DNA of 64,000 nucleotides. It comes from DATAOG01 sp963798075. Its GTDB lineage: Bacteria; Pseudomonadota; Alphaproteobacteria; Geminicoccales; Geminicoccaceae. Each line of letters begins with the position of its first letter. Positions within the stretch are counted from its first letter, which is position 1. Below the pieces are notes generated by a model that was given only the letters and a program-made list of their open reading frames with translations, was not told where the DNA came from and made no database searches. Below are positions 37,455 through 46,120 of the stretch, piece by piece. The stretch spans positions 248,001 to 312,000 of the forward strand of contig CAWCRU010000006.1 of the NCBI GenBank assembly GCA_963798075.1, written 5' to 3'. The translations under genes and the position numbers were made by a program.

Positions 37455-38051
37455 CTGGAGCGCGGCGGCCTGCTCGACGCGGGCGGCGAACCGCGGCCGG
37501 CCCTCGGCGAGGAGCTGCGCTTTCTCGCCCGCCGGCACCCGCGCGCGAGCTGGGCGGCGCGTCCCGACCTCGGCCAGGTGGCGCGCTTCTGGCTGCAGCG
37601 CCACCAGATGTTCCGCCGGCTGGACGCGACCCTGCGGGCCGGCAGCGAGGCGGCACTCGCGCAGCCGATCGAGGCGGCGGCCCTCAAGCCCTGGCTCGCC
37701 CGCCATCTGCAAGGCTTCCTCTGGCAGCTCGAGGAGCACCACCAGGTCGAGGACGTCCACTACTTTCCCCTCTTCCGGCGGGCGGAGCCGCGGCTTGCCG
37801 CGGGCTTCGAAGTGCTCGGGCGCGACCACGACGCGCTGCACGCGGCATTGGCCGGCATCGTCGAGATCGCCAACCGCGTGCTGGCGCAGGACGGCGCCGG
37901 GCCGTCGCATTTTCGCGCCGCGCTGGAACGCTTCCGTGACGCCCAGGCCGAGCTCGGCCGGGCGCTCTGCCGCCACCTCGACGACGAGGAGGACCTGGTC
38001 GTGCCGTTGCTCCTCGAGCGCGGCGAGCGCTTCCTCGACGCCGGCGGCTGA
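37455..38051 (+). CDS. Hemerythrin-domain protein
   Basis: Helical protein of about 199 residues with hemerythrin-type iron ligands: HQMFRRLDA, EEHHQVEDVHYFPLF, GRDHDALH and CRHLDDEEDLVVP. The frame is protein-like from 37455 (ELRFLARRHPRASW), but that stretch has no ATG, GTG or TTG. A GTG at 37578 would remove the first helix and part of the His ligand helix surroundings. The start is therefore unresolved and may hide another base error. Likely role: O2, NO or iron handling in the cytoplasm. Confidence 0.72.
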   Translation: MERGGLLDAGGEPRPALGEELRFLARRHPRASWAARPDLGQVARFWLQRHQMFRRLDATLRAGSEAALAQPIEAAALKPWLARHLQGFLWQLEEHHQVEDVHYFPLFRRAEPRLAAGFEVLGRDHDALHAALAGIVEIANRVLAQDGAGPSHFRAALERFRDAQAELGRALCRHLDDEEDLVVPLLLERGERFLDAGG

Positions 38052-38087
38052 GCGCGGCCAAGCCGACCGGCGGCAGCGCCGGAGGCC

Positions 38088-38338
38088 ATGTCCTTCCCCA
38101 TCCGCGAGCTTCGCCTGGGACCGTTCGCTCTGGTGCTGGAGCGGCTGCGCCGGCACTTCTCCAGCCAGCCTGCCGGCCCCCGGGCATCCTGCTCAAGCTC
38201 GTGCCGCTCGAGGACGCCCGCGAGGTGACCGACAAGGGCACGATCAACCAGCGCACCCTGCTCCGCCACCGCGCCGATCTGATCAAGGAGCTGTACAGCG
38301 AACCGTACTCGCCGCGGCTGCTGGTGGCACGCGGGTAA
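38088..38338 (+). pseudogene. C-terminal remnant of an acyl-CoA synthetase (feruloyl-CoA synthase-like)
   Basis: The last 50 codons read LLKLVPLEDAREVTDKG then TINQRTLLRHRADLIKELY, which matches the C-terminal lysine-containing end of AMP-forming acyl-CoA synthetases. Upstream, an ATG at 38088 opens a short frame ending LERLRRHFSSQPAGP that joins the conserved part only after a one-base correction in a C-run near 38175-38185. The entire adenylate-forming core is absent, since a hemerythrin gene lies immediately upstream. This is therefore a truncated, probably dead gene. The opposite-sign frame error sets it apart from the frameshifted genes elsewhere in the window. Confidence 0.55.
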
Positions 38339-38339
38339 G

Positions 38340-38621
38340 CTATTCGAGCTCGACCCTGAGCCGCCGACCGACACAGGACGCGACACGATGCAGGCTGTGG
38401 AGCGTGACCCGGTCGTTGGCGGGATCGAGCAACCGGTCGACCTGAGTGCGGCTCGTCCCCATACGCGCTGCGAGCGCGGATTTGCTGAGTCCTGCTTCTT
38501 TAAGCGCCTCTTCCAGTTGCCAGATCAGAACCCGCTTGGCGGCGACCTGCGTGGCTTCTTCGAGGCGCCCCTCTTCGGCGAGAAAGTCTTCGAGGCTCGA
38601 TCCGATGTGCGGGTTGCTCAT
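38340..38621 (-). CDS. XRE-family antitoxin (HigA-like)
   Basis: Protein of 93 residues. The N-terminal half is acidic and helical (GSSLEDFLAEEGRLEEAT); the C-terminal half is a Cro/C1-type helix-turn-helix (LSKSALAARMGTSRTQVDRLLD). Its ATG overlaps the toxin stop (ATGA). Toxin-first order with an HTH antitoxin is the HigBA arrangement. It likely neutralises the toxin and represses the operon. Base composition of the pair is visibly less GC-rich than its neighbours. Confidence 0.85.
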   Translation of the reverse strand: MSNPHIGSSLEDFLAEEGRLEEATQVAAKRVLIWQLEEALKEAGLSKSALAARMGTSRTQVDRLLDPANDRVTLHSLHRVASCVGRRLRVELE

Positions 38622-38977
38622 CGCAGGACTTCCTTCATTCGGCTGACCGCGAGATCGAGTTCCGTGTCTGGCGTCTTCCGGGACTTCTTGATGAAGCCGT
38701 GGAGCACGACCAAGCGGCCTCCGGCGATGCAGAACAGCAATCGCGCGATCCGATTGCTCGTCAGGTTGCTGCGCAACTCCCAGAGCCCTCTTCGGGAGCT
38801 GATGGAGCGGCAGAGCGGCATGCCGAGAGGCCAGCCGAACTCGAGGGTGCGCAGGTCGTCCCCGACGATCTTTCTGTCCTCCTCCGGCAAGCGTTTCAGC
38901 CATTCTCTAACCAGCTCCCTTCCGGAGCCGGAGCGGTAGAAGGCAACGGGAACCCGTTTTCCCGCTTCCGGCATCAT
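38618..38977 (-). CDS. HigB/RelE-superfamily toxin (Gp49-like)
   Basis: Basic protein of 119 residues with the phage Gp49/HigB pattern: YRSGSGRELVREWLKRLPEEDRK-type N-terminus, GMPLCRSISSRRGLWELRSN, RLLFCIAGGRLVVLHGF and IKKSRKTPDTELDLA near the end. Family members are ribosome-dependent mRNA interferases. Two adjacent ATGs (38977 and 38974) are possible, with no clear ribosome site. It forms an operon with the antitoxin. Confidence 0.85.
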   Translation of the reverse strand: MMPEAGKRVPVAFYRSGSGRELVREWLKRLPEEDRKIVGDDLRTLEFGWPLGMPLCRSISSRRGLWELRSNLTSNRIARLLFCIAGGRLVVLHGFIKKSRKTPDTELDLAVSRMKEVLR

Positions 38978-39007
38978 GTACCATGCAATGTGCGCAAGCG
39001 CTCGTCC

Positions 39008-39430
39008 TCAATCCTCGCCGAACTCGATCTGGTCCATGTCGTCGTCGGAAAAGCCGAAGTGGTGGCCGATCTCGTGGATCAGGGTGTTCTTGACGATGTC
39101 GGCCAGCGGCTCCTCGGTCTCGCACCAGTAGTCGAGCAGCGGCCGCCGGTAGAGGAAGATCATGTCGACGTCCTGGCGCGGCGCATCGAAACCCGAGCCG
39201 TGGCCGACCGGCACGCCACAATAGAGGCCGAGCAGGTCGAACGGGCTCTCGAGCTCCATCTCGCGCAGGGTCTCGTCGTCGGGAAAATCCTGGACCCGGA
39301 CGACCACGCCCGCGATGTGGCTGCAAAACGGCGCCGGCAGCTCCGCCAGCACCGCCTGGCCGAGGCGCTGGAGATCGGCGGCCGAAGGCGGCGGGCCGCC
39401 CACCTTGTCGGAACCGGAGGCCGGGCCCAT
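39008..39430 (-). CDS. Zincin-like metallopeptidase family protein (DUF1025-type)
   Basis: Protein of 140 residues with the zinc-binding motif HEIGHHFGF near the C-terminus, followed by an acidic tail (SDDDMDQIEFGED). The middle contains LLGLYCGVP and MIFLYRRPLLDYW. This small family is widespread in alphaproteobacteria, and its substrates are unknown. It diverges from the pterin dehydratase gene with 34 bp between starts. Confidence 0.85.
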   Translation of the reverse strand: MGPASGSDKVGGPPPSAADLQRLGQAVLAELPAPFCSHIAGVVVRVQDFPDDETLREMELESPFDLLGLYCGVPVGHGSGFDAPRQDVDMIFLYRRPLLDYWCETEEPLADIVKNTLIHEIGHHFGFSDDDMDQIEFGED

Positions 39431-39464
39431 CGTCTATCCCAGGCAGCAGGGAGGGAGATCGACC

Positions 39465-39767
39465 ATGACGGCGACCTGCGAAAAGCTCACCGGCATCGCC
39501 CGCGAGCAGGCGATCGCCGAGCTCGACGGCTGGCAGGACGTGGCCGGCCGCGACGCGATCGGCAAGACCTTCACCTTCAAAGACTTCAACACGGCCTTCG
39601 GCTTCATGACCCGGGTGGCCCTCCAGGCCGAGAAGATGAACCACCATCCCGAATGGTTCAACGCGCACAAGACCGTCCAGGTCACCCTTTGCACCCACGA
39701 CGCGGGCGGCGTCACCGAGCGCGACGTCCAGCTCGCCAAGGCGATGAACGCCTGCGCCCGGGCGTGA
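39465..39767 (+). CDS. phhB: Pterin-4a-carbinolamine dehydratase
   Basis: Small enzyme of 100 residues that dehydrates 4a-hydroxytetrahydropterin during aromatic amino acid hydroxylation. The family signature AEKMNHHPEWFNAHKTVQV and the terminal DAGGVTERDVQLAK are intact. A GGGAGGGAGA ribosome site lies 8 bases before the ATG. No phenylalanine hydroxylase gene is nearby, so it may serve another pterin-dependent enzyme or a moonlighting role. Confidence 0.92.
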   Translation: MTATCEKLTGIAREQAIAELDGWQDVAGRDAIGKTFTFKDFNTAFGFMTRVALQAEKMNHHPEWFNAHKTVQVTLCTHDAGGVTERDVQLAKAMNACARA

Positions 39768-39797
39768 GCGCCTGCTGCGGCGCCCTGCTGGGGTGCC

Positions 39798-40559
39798 CTA
39801 CTGGGGTGCCATGCGGATCGCGCCGTCGAGGCGGATGACCTCGCCGTTCAGCATCGGATTGTCGAGGATGTGGCGCACCAGCGCCGCGTATTCCTCGGGC
39901 CGGCCGAGGCGCTTGGGGAACGGCACGGCCTCGGCCAGCGCCTGCTGGACCGCCTCCGGCAGGCCCTTCAGCATCGGCGTCTCGAAGATCCCGGGCGCGA
40001 TCGTCATGACGCGGATGCCGAAGCGGGCAAGCTCGCGCGCCGCCGGCAAGGTCAGCGCCGCGATCCCGCCCTTGGACGCGGCATAGGCCGCCTGGCCGAT
40101 CTGGCCCTCGAAGGCGGCAACCGAGGCGGTATTGACGATCACCCCGCGCTCGCCGTCCTGATCCGGCTCGAGCGCCGCCATGTCGGCCGCCGCGAGGCGG
40201 AGCAGGTTGAAGCTGCCGATCAGATTGACCTCGATCACGCGCGCGAAGTCGGCAAGCGGCATGGGGCCGCTGCGGCCGACGATCCGCGCCGGCGGCGCGA
40301 TGCCGGCGCAGTTGACGAGGATCCGGGCCGGGCCATGCGCGCTCCTCGCGGCCGCGACCGCCTGCTCGGCGCTGCTCGCATCGGCGACGTCGCAGGCGAT
40401 CCCCTGCCCGCCCAGCCGGCCGGCGGCGGCGGCGACCCCGGCGGCGTCGCGGTCGAGGAGCGCCACCTTGGCGCCGGCAGCGGCCAGCAGCCCGGCCGTG
40501 GCGAGGCCGAGGCCCGAGGCGCCGCCCGTGACGATCGCTGCCTGGCCCTCGATCCGCAT
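39798..40559 (-). CDS. SDR-family 3-hydroxyacyl-CoA dehydrogenase (HSD10-like)
   Basis: Short-chain dehydrogenase of 253 residues with VTGGASGLGLATA, LVNCAGIAPP, NTASVAAFEGQIGQAAYAASK including the Ser-Tyr-Lys triad, and PGIFETPMLKGLPE. The NCAG motif and FETPML segment are characteristic of HSD10/type II 3-hydroxyacyl-CoA dehydrogenases, which oxidise 3-hydroxyacyl-CoA with NAD. The ATG at 40559 gives the standard MRIEGQAAIVTGG start. It is convergent with phhB and monocistronic. Confidence 0.87.
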   Translation of the reverse strand: MRIEGQAAIVTGGASGLGLATAGLLAAAGAKVALLDRDAAGVAAAAGRLGGQGIACDVADASSAEQAVAAARSAHGPARILVNCAGIAPPARIVGRSGPMPLADFARVIEVNLIGSFNLLRLAAADMAALEPDQDGERGVIVNTASVAAFEGQIGQAAYAASKGGIAALTLPAARELARFGIRVMTIAPGIFETPMLKGLPEAVQQALAEAVPFPKRLGRPEEYAALVRHILDNPMLNGEVIRLDGAIRMAPQ

Positions 40560-40666
40560 GCCCGCCTCCCGGTTCCGCCGCTGCGCCCTGCCTAGCCGAT
40601 CGGGCGCCGCTGCGGCAAGCCCGCAAGGCTTGCCAGGCGGGGCCCGGATGCCCAAATCTTGAGGTC

Positions 40667-41026
40667 ATGGACAGCACGCGCACGATGCCCCTTGCCCAGC
40701 TGCCGGTCGCCTACCGGCCGCCCGACGCCCGCCGCTTCTGGACCAAAGTCCGGCGCGTGCTGGCGCAGATCCCGTTCGCCGAGGACCTCGTGGCGGGCTA
40801 CTACTGCGCCCTCGATCGCGACACGCCCGCCTACGTGCGGGCCGTGCTGTGCGGCGCGCTCGCCTACTTCGTCCTGCCGCTCGACGTGGTGCCGGACTTT
40901 CTCGCCGGCATCGGCTTCACCGACGACGCCTCGGTGCTCGCAGCCGCGCTGGCCGCCGTCGGCCGCCACCTCCAGCCCAAGCATCGGGCGCGGGCGCGCG
41001 CGAGCCTGGAGCGCTTCGCCGCCTGA
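40667..41026 (+). CDS. YkvA-type DUF1232 membrane protein
   Basis: Protein of 119 residues with the DUF1232 core AYYCALDRDTP-like segment, LCGALAYFVLPLDVVPDFLAGIG and TDDASVLAAALAAV. The family is characterised by the DxxPDF motif in a hydrophobic hairpin; its function is unknown. It stands alone before the NAD-GDH gene, 182 bp away. Confidence 0.82.
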   Translation: MDSTRTMPLAQLPVAYRPPDARRFWTKVRRVLAQIPFAEDLVAGYYCALDRDTPAYVRAVLCGALAYFVLPLDVVPDFLAGIGFTDDASVLAAALAAVGRHLQPKHRARARASLERFAA

Positions 41027-41123
41027 GCCCTCCGGCCAGCGGCCGCGCGACCCTTCACAAAGCCCGACTGTCACATTTCCCTGCGAGGCTCGCTCCACGG
41101 CGTGGGCGGCGGCCACCCGGTTC

Positions 41124-41139
41124 ATCCTCGATCGAGGAT
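41124..41139. promoter_or_regulatory. Perfect 16-bp palindrome upstream of NAD-GDH
   Basis: ATCCTCGATCGAGGAT is a perfect 16-bp palindrome about 70 bp before the dehydrogenase start, inside the only spacer in the neighbourhood long enough for a promoter. Its position suits an operator. No matching regulator was identified. Confidence 0.35.
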
Positions 41140-41207
41140 CGACCTGTATCAGCCGCCCGCTCTGTGCTTAACTGCCAAGGTCAGGGCGCGGGGCGGAGGG
41201 CGGTCCC

Positions 41208-44200
41208 ATGGCAACCCGGTTGCAGGACAAGAAGTCGGATCTGCTCGAGCGGGTCGTCGACCGGCTGCACGACAAGTTCACCGACGGGCCGGCGGAGCGC
41301 GCCGAGGCCTTCGTGCGCGACTACTACCGCGCCGTAGCCCCCGTCGATCTGCTCGAGCGCGACCCGCTCGACGTCTACGGTGCCGCGCTCTCGCATCTGC
41401 GTCTGGGCGAGCACCGCGAGGCCGGCCAGGCGCTGGTCCGGGTCTATAACCCGCAGATCGAGCAGCACGGCTGGCAGTCGACCCATACCGTGGTCGAGGT
41501 GGTCACCGACGACATGCCGTTCCTGGTCGATTCGGTGAGCATGGCGCTGAACCGGCTGGGCCTCCTGATCCACATCACGATCCACCCCGTGATGCCGGTC
41601 GTGCGCGACTCCGACGGCGTGCTCCAGGCGGTGCTCGACAAGGACGCGGCCGACGGCGGCGACGTCCGCCTCGAATCCTACATGCATTTCGAGGTCGACC
41701 GGCAGAGCGATCCCGAGCGCATCGAGGCGATCCGGGCCGACATCGAGAACGCGCTCGCCGACGTCCGGGTCGCGGTCGAGGACTGGCGCCCGATCATCGC
41801 CAAGGTCGAGGTCGCGATCGAGGAGCTGCAGCGCGGCGCTGCGGTGCTCGAAGCGAGCGACCTCGCGGAAGCCGAGGCGTTCCTGCGCTGGATCGCCGAC
41901 AACCACTTCACCTTCCTCGGCTACGGCTGCTACGACCTGATCCGCGACAAGGCGGGCGACCAGCTCAAGCGCGTCGAGACCTCGGCGCTCGGCCTGCTCA
42001 AGCGCCAGCGGACCGGCAGCCAGACCTCGCGCAGCTTTGCGAGCCTGCCGCCGGAGCTGCGCACCCGGGCGCGCGCCGCGCTGCCGCTCGTGATCACCAA
42101 GGCCAGCACCCGCTCGACCGTGCACCGGCCGGTCTACCTCGACTACGTCGGCGTGCGCCGGTTCGACGCCAAGGGCAAGGTTTTGGGCGAGCACCGCTTC
42201 CTCGGCCTGTTCACCTCGGCCGCCTACAATCGCAACCCGCGCGAGATCCCGCTGCTCCGGCACAAGGTCGAGCGGATGGTCAAGCGCGCGGCCCTGGCGC
42301 CGACCGGCCATTCCGGCAAGGCGCTGGTCAACATCCTCGACACCTATCCGCGCGACGAGCTGTTCCAGACCAGCGACGACGATCTGTTCGAGACCGTCCA
42401 GGAGATCCTGCACCTGCACGAGCGCCAGTCGCTGCGCCTGTTCCTGCGCCGCGACGCCTTCGCGCGCTTCGTCGCCTGCATGATCTACGTGCCGCGCGAG
42501 CGCTACAACACCGAGATCCGGCGCAAATTTCAGGACATCCTGCTCGACGCGCTGAACGGCACCGAGGTCGAGTTCCAGGCGCAGGTCTCGGAATCGATCC
42601 TGGCGCGCATCCAGTTCATCGTCCGGACCCCGGACGGCATCCCGGCCGCCATCGATCGCGGCGAGATCGAGGCGCGCCTGATCGAGGCGTCCCGCTCCTG
42701 GAGCGACGTGCTGTCCGAGGCCCTGACCGACGCCCATGGCGAAGAGGAGGGCAATCGCCTCGCCCGCGCCTACGGCGAGGCGATCCCGGCGGGCTATCAG
42801 GAGCAGGTGCCGGCGCGCGCGGCGGTGCCCGACATCGACCGCATCGACCGCCTGGCCAAGGGCGAGATCGAGCTCGCGATGTCGCTCTACCGGCCGCTCG
42901 AGCAGGACATGGGCGAGCTCTGTCTGAAGCTCGTGCGCGCCGGCCAGGCAATCGCCTTGTCCGACGTCCTGCCGGTGCTCGAGAACATGGGCCTGCGCGT
43001 GATCCAGGAGCAGCCCTACGAGATCACCACGGCCGCCGGCACCACCTTCTGGCTGCACAATTTCTCGGTCGAGCCGATCCGGGTCGGCGAGCTCGACCCT
43101 GACCAGGTCGGGCCGGACTTCCAGGACGCCTTCCTGCGGGTCTGGCGCGGCGAAGCGGAGAACGACGGCTTCAATCAGCTGGTCCTGCAGGCCGGGCTCA
43201 ACTGGCGCCAGGTCATGGTCCTGCGCACCTACTGCAAATACCTGCTGCAGATCGGGATCCCGTTCAGCCAGGCGTACATGGAGCAGACTCTGGTCCACAA
43301 TCTCGAGCTCGCGCGCCGCCTGCCCGAGCTGTTCGAGGCGCGCTTCGATCCCGACCTGGCCGGCGACCGCCAGGCGCTGCTGGCCAGCCTCGAGGCCGAG
43401 TTCCGCAGCGGCCTCGACGGCGTCGTCAACCTCGATGAGGACCGGATCCTGCGGCGCTTCATGCGCCTGATCCTGGCGACCCTGCGCACCAACTTCTATC
43501 AGCCCGGGCCCGAGGGCGCGCCGCACAAGCCCTATCTGTCGTTCAAGATCGACCCCGCGCTGGTGCCGGACCTGCCGCTGCCGCGCCCGGCCTACGAGAT
43601 CTTCGTCTATGCGCCGCGGACCGAGGGCGTCCATCTGCGCGGCGGCAAGGTCGCGCGCGGCGGCATCCGCTGGTCGGACCGGCGCGAGGACTTCCGGACC
43701 GAGGTTTTGGGCCTGATGAAGGCGCAGATGGTCAAGAACGGGGTCATCGTGCCGGTCGGCGCCAAGGGCGGCTTCGTGGTCAAGCGGCCGCCCAGGGGCG
43801 GCGATCGCGCCGCGCTGCAGGCCGAGGTCATCGCCTGCTACCAGACCTTGATGCGGGGCATGCTCGACATCACCGACAACCGCGTCGGCGGCCATGTCGT
43901 CATGCGGCCGCGGGTGGTCCGCTATGACGACGACGATCCCTATCTGGTGGTCGCCGCCGACAAGGGGACCGCGACCTTCTCGGACATCGCCAACGCGATC
44001 AGCATCGAGTACGGCCACTGGCTGGGCGATGCCTTCGCGTCCGGCGGCTCGGCCGGCTACGACCACAAGGGCATGGGGATCACGGCGCGCGGCGCATGGG
44101 AGTCGGTCAAGCGGCACTTCCTCGAGATCGGCCGCGACTGCCAGACCGAGCCCTTCACGGTGATCGGGATCGGCGACATGTCGGGCGACGTGTTCGGCAA

Positions 44201-46088
44201 CGGCATGCTGCTCTCGGAGCAGATCCGGCTGCTCGCGGCCTTCGATCACCGCCACGTCTTCATCGATCCGGACCCCGATCCGGGCTCCAGCTTCGCCGAG
44301 CGCCGGCGGCTGTTCGAGCTGCCGCGCTCGAGCTGGGACGACTACGACCGCAGCCGCCTGAGCCCGGGCGGCGGCGTCTGGCCGCGGACCGCCAAATCGA
44401 TCAAGCCGTCGCCCGAAGCGCGGCGCGCGCTCGCCCTCGAGGCCGAGGACTTCACGCCGCAGGAGCTGATCCGGGCGATTCTGCTGGCGCCGGTCGACCT
44501 GTTCTGGAACGGCGGCATCGGCACCTACGTCAAGGCTGCCGCAGAGCGCCACGCGGATGCCTTCGATCGCGCCAACGACGGCGTCCGGGTCGACGCCGAG
44601 CAGCTGCGCTGCAAGGTGATCGGCGAGGGCGGCAATCTCGGCCTGACCCAGAAGGCGCGGATCGCCTTTGCCCAGAAGGGCGGCCGGATCAACACCGACT
44701 TCATCGACAACTCGGCGGGCGTCGACTGCTCCGATCACGAGGTCAACATCAAGATCCTGCTCGGCGCCGTGGTCGACCAGGGCGATCTGACCATGAAGCA
44801 GCGCGACCGGCTGCTGGCCGAGATGACCGACGAGGTCGCGGGCCTCGTCCTGCGCAACAACATCCTCCAGGTCCAGGCGATCTCGCTCGCCGAAACGCGG
44901 CCGGCCGAGCTCCTCGACAGCCAGGCCGCCTTCATGCGCCGCCTGGAGGCGAGCGGCCGGCTCAATCGCGAGCTCGAGGTCCTGCCCGACGAAGAGACCC
45001 TCGGCCGCCGCCGGCAGGCGGGGCAGGGGCTGTTCCGGCCCGAGGTCGCGGTGCTGCTGGCCTACGCCAAGATGGCGCTCTACGACGAGCTGGTGGCCGC
45101 CGAGCTGCCCGACGATCCCTATCTGCTCCAGGATCTGGTCAAGTATTTCCCGCGCCCGTTGCGCAAGCGCTTCCGGCCGCAGATCGCCCAGCACCGGCTA
45201 CGCCGGGAGATCATCGCGACCCTGGTCGCGAACAGCGTGGTCAATCGCGGGCTCGGCGAGTTCGTGAGCGAGCTCGGGGAGCAGACCGGGCGCTCGATCA
45301 CCTCGATCGGGCGCGCCTACATCGTCGCCCGCGACACCTACGACCTCGTGCCGCTGCTCGGACAGCTCGAGCTGCTGGCCGGCCGGATCGCGGCGCCGCA
45401 GCTGATGGCGCTGCTGGGCGAGGCGCGGCTCGCGCTGGTCCGCGGCACGCAGTGGTTCCTGCGCAACCTGCCGGCGCCGATCGACGTCAAGGCCTCGGTC
45501 GAGCGCTTCAGCGCCGGCATCACGAGCCTGCTCGACAAGCTCGACCAGGTGCTGGCGGCGCCCGACCGGCAGCGCCTGGCGCAGGCGGTGAGCGAGCATG
45601 GCGGCCGCGGCATCGAGGCGGACTCGGCCTGGCGCCTCGCGGCGCTCCCCTACCTCTTCCCGGCCTGCGAAGCGGTCACGGTCGCCGATGTCGTTGGCAC
45701 CGACGTGGTGACCGCGGGCAGGACCTATTTCGCGCTCGATGGCGGCCTCCGTCTCGGCCGGCTGCGCGATCGCCTGGAGCGCACCAGCCCGCGCAACCAC
45801 TGGGAGCGGGTGGCCCTCGCCGGGCTGTACGAGGACCTGGTCGACCAGCATCGCCGGCTGACCATCCAGGCCTTCGACAGCGATCTCGTGCGGCCGCACG
45901 CCGAGGCCGGCCCCGAAGCTCTCGAGGAGGCGGTCGCGAGGTGGCTCGAGAGCGAGGTCACGGGCTTCGGCCGCTGGCAGCGGCTGTTGATCGAGCTCGA
46001 CAACCAGGCGGGCGCCGACCTTGCGATGTTCGCGGTCGCGATCCGCACGCTGGCCGCGCTCGACCCGAGCCAGGCCGACGCCGCCTGA
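41208..46088 (+). CDS. NAD-dependent glutamate dehydrogenase, large (about 180 kDa) type
   Basis: Cytoplasmic tetrameric enzyme of 1,626 residues that deaminates glutamate to 2-oxoglutarate with NAD+. The N-terminal ACT-like regulatory segments (VVTDDMPFLVDSVSMALNRLG) are followed by a long helical region, the catalytic core with KVARGGIRWSDRREDFRTE, VPVGAKGGFVVK and VIGIGDMSGDVFGNGMLLS, then FWNGGIGTYVKA and EGGNLGLTQ. The size matches the Streptomyces/Pseudomonas/Caulobacter class. The frame is clean over 4.9 kb. It links nitrogen and carbon metabolism; the enzyme class is often allosterically controlled. Confidence 0.96.
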   Translation: MATRLQDKKSDLLERVVDRLHDKFTDGPAERAEAFVRDYYRAVAPVDLLERDPLDVYGAALSHLRLGEHREAGQALVRVYNPQIEQHGWQSTHTVVEVVTDDMPFLVDSVSMALNRLGLLIHITIHPVMPVVRDSDGVLQAVLDKDAADGGDVRLESYMHFEVDRQSDPERIEAIRADIENALADVRVAVEDWRPIIAKVEVAIEELQRGAAVLEASDLAEAEAFLRWIADNHFTFLGYGCYDLIRDKAGDQLKRVETSALGLLKRQRTGSQTSRSFASLPPELRTRARAALPLVITKASTRSTVHRPVYLDYVGVRRFDAKGKVLGEHRFLGLFTSAAYNRNPREIPLLRHKVERMVKRAALAPTGHSGKALVNILDTYPRDELFQTSDDDLFETVQEILHLHERQSLRLFLRRDAFARFVACMIYVPRERYNTEIRRKFQDILLDALNGTEVEFQAQVSESILARIQFIVRTPDGIPAAIDRGEIEARLIEASRSWSDVLSEALTDAHGEEEGNRLARAYGEAIPAGYQEQVPARAAVPDIDRIDRLAKGEIELAMSLYRPLEQDMGELCLKLVRAGQAIALSDVLPVLENMGLRVIQEQPYEITTAAGTTFWLHNFSVEPIRVGELDPDQVGPDFQDAFLRVWRGEAENDGFNQLVLQAGLNWRQVMVLRTYCKYLLQIGIPFSQAYMEQTLVHNLELARRLPELFEARFDPDLAGDRQALLASLEAEFRSGLDGVVNLDEDRILRRFMRLILATLRTNFYQPGPEGAPHKPYLSFKIDPALVPDLPLPRPAYEIFVYAPRTEGVHLRGGKVARGGIRWSDRREDFRTEVLGLMKAQMVKNGVIVPVGAKGGFVVKRPPRGGDRAALQAEVIACYQTLMRGMLDITDNRVGGHVVMRPRVVRYDDDDPYLVVAADKGTATFSDIANAISIEYGHWLGDAFASGGSAGYDHKGMGITARGAWESVKRHFLEIGRDCQTEPFTVIGIGDMSGDVFGNGMLLSEQIRLLAAFDHRHVFIDPDPDPGSSFAERRRLFELPRSSWDDYDRSRLSPGGGVWPRTAKSIKPSPEARRALALEAEDFTPQELIRAILLAPVDLFWNGGIGTYVKAAAERHADAFDRANDGVRVDAEQLRCKVIGEGGNLGLTQKARIAFAQKGGRINTDFIDNSAGVDCSDHEVNIKILLGAVVDQGDLTMKQRDRLLAEMTDEVAGLVLRNNILQVQAISLAETRPAELLDSQAAFMRRLEASGRLNRELEVLPDEETLGRRRQAGQGLFRPEVAVLLAYAKMALYDELVAAELPDDPYLLQDLVKYFPRPLRKRFRPQIAQHRLRREIIATLVANSVVNRGLGEFVSELGEQTGRSITSIGRAYIVARDTYDLVPLLGQLELLAGRIAAPQLMALLGEARLALVRGTQWFLRNLPAPIDVKASVERFSAGITSLLDKLDQVLAAPDRQRLAQAVSEHGGRGIEADSAWRLAALPYLFPACEAVTVADVVGTDVVTAGRTYFALDGGLRLGRLRDRLERTSPRNHWERVALAGLYEDLVDQHRRLTIQAFDSDLVRPHAEAGPEALEEAVARWLESEVTGFGRWQRLLIELDNQAGADLAMFAVAIRTLAALDPSQADAA

Positions 46089-46120
46089 GGAGCGGCCGGG
46101 CCGATCGCGACCGTCCGCTG

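Noticed and set aside
41181..45194. A 1,337-codon open frame on the minus strand opposite NAD-GDH
   Set aside because: It is an antisense shadow of the dehydrogenase, made open by high-GC third positions. The predicted protein is a Leu/Arg/Asp/Gly-rich string without domains, while the plus-strand protein matches a known family end to end.
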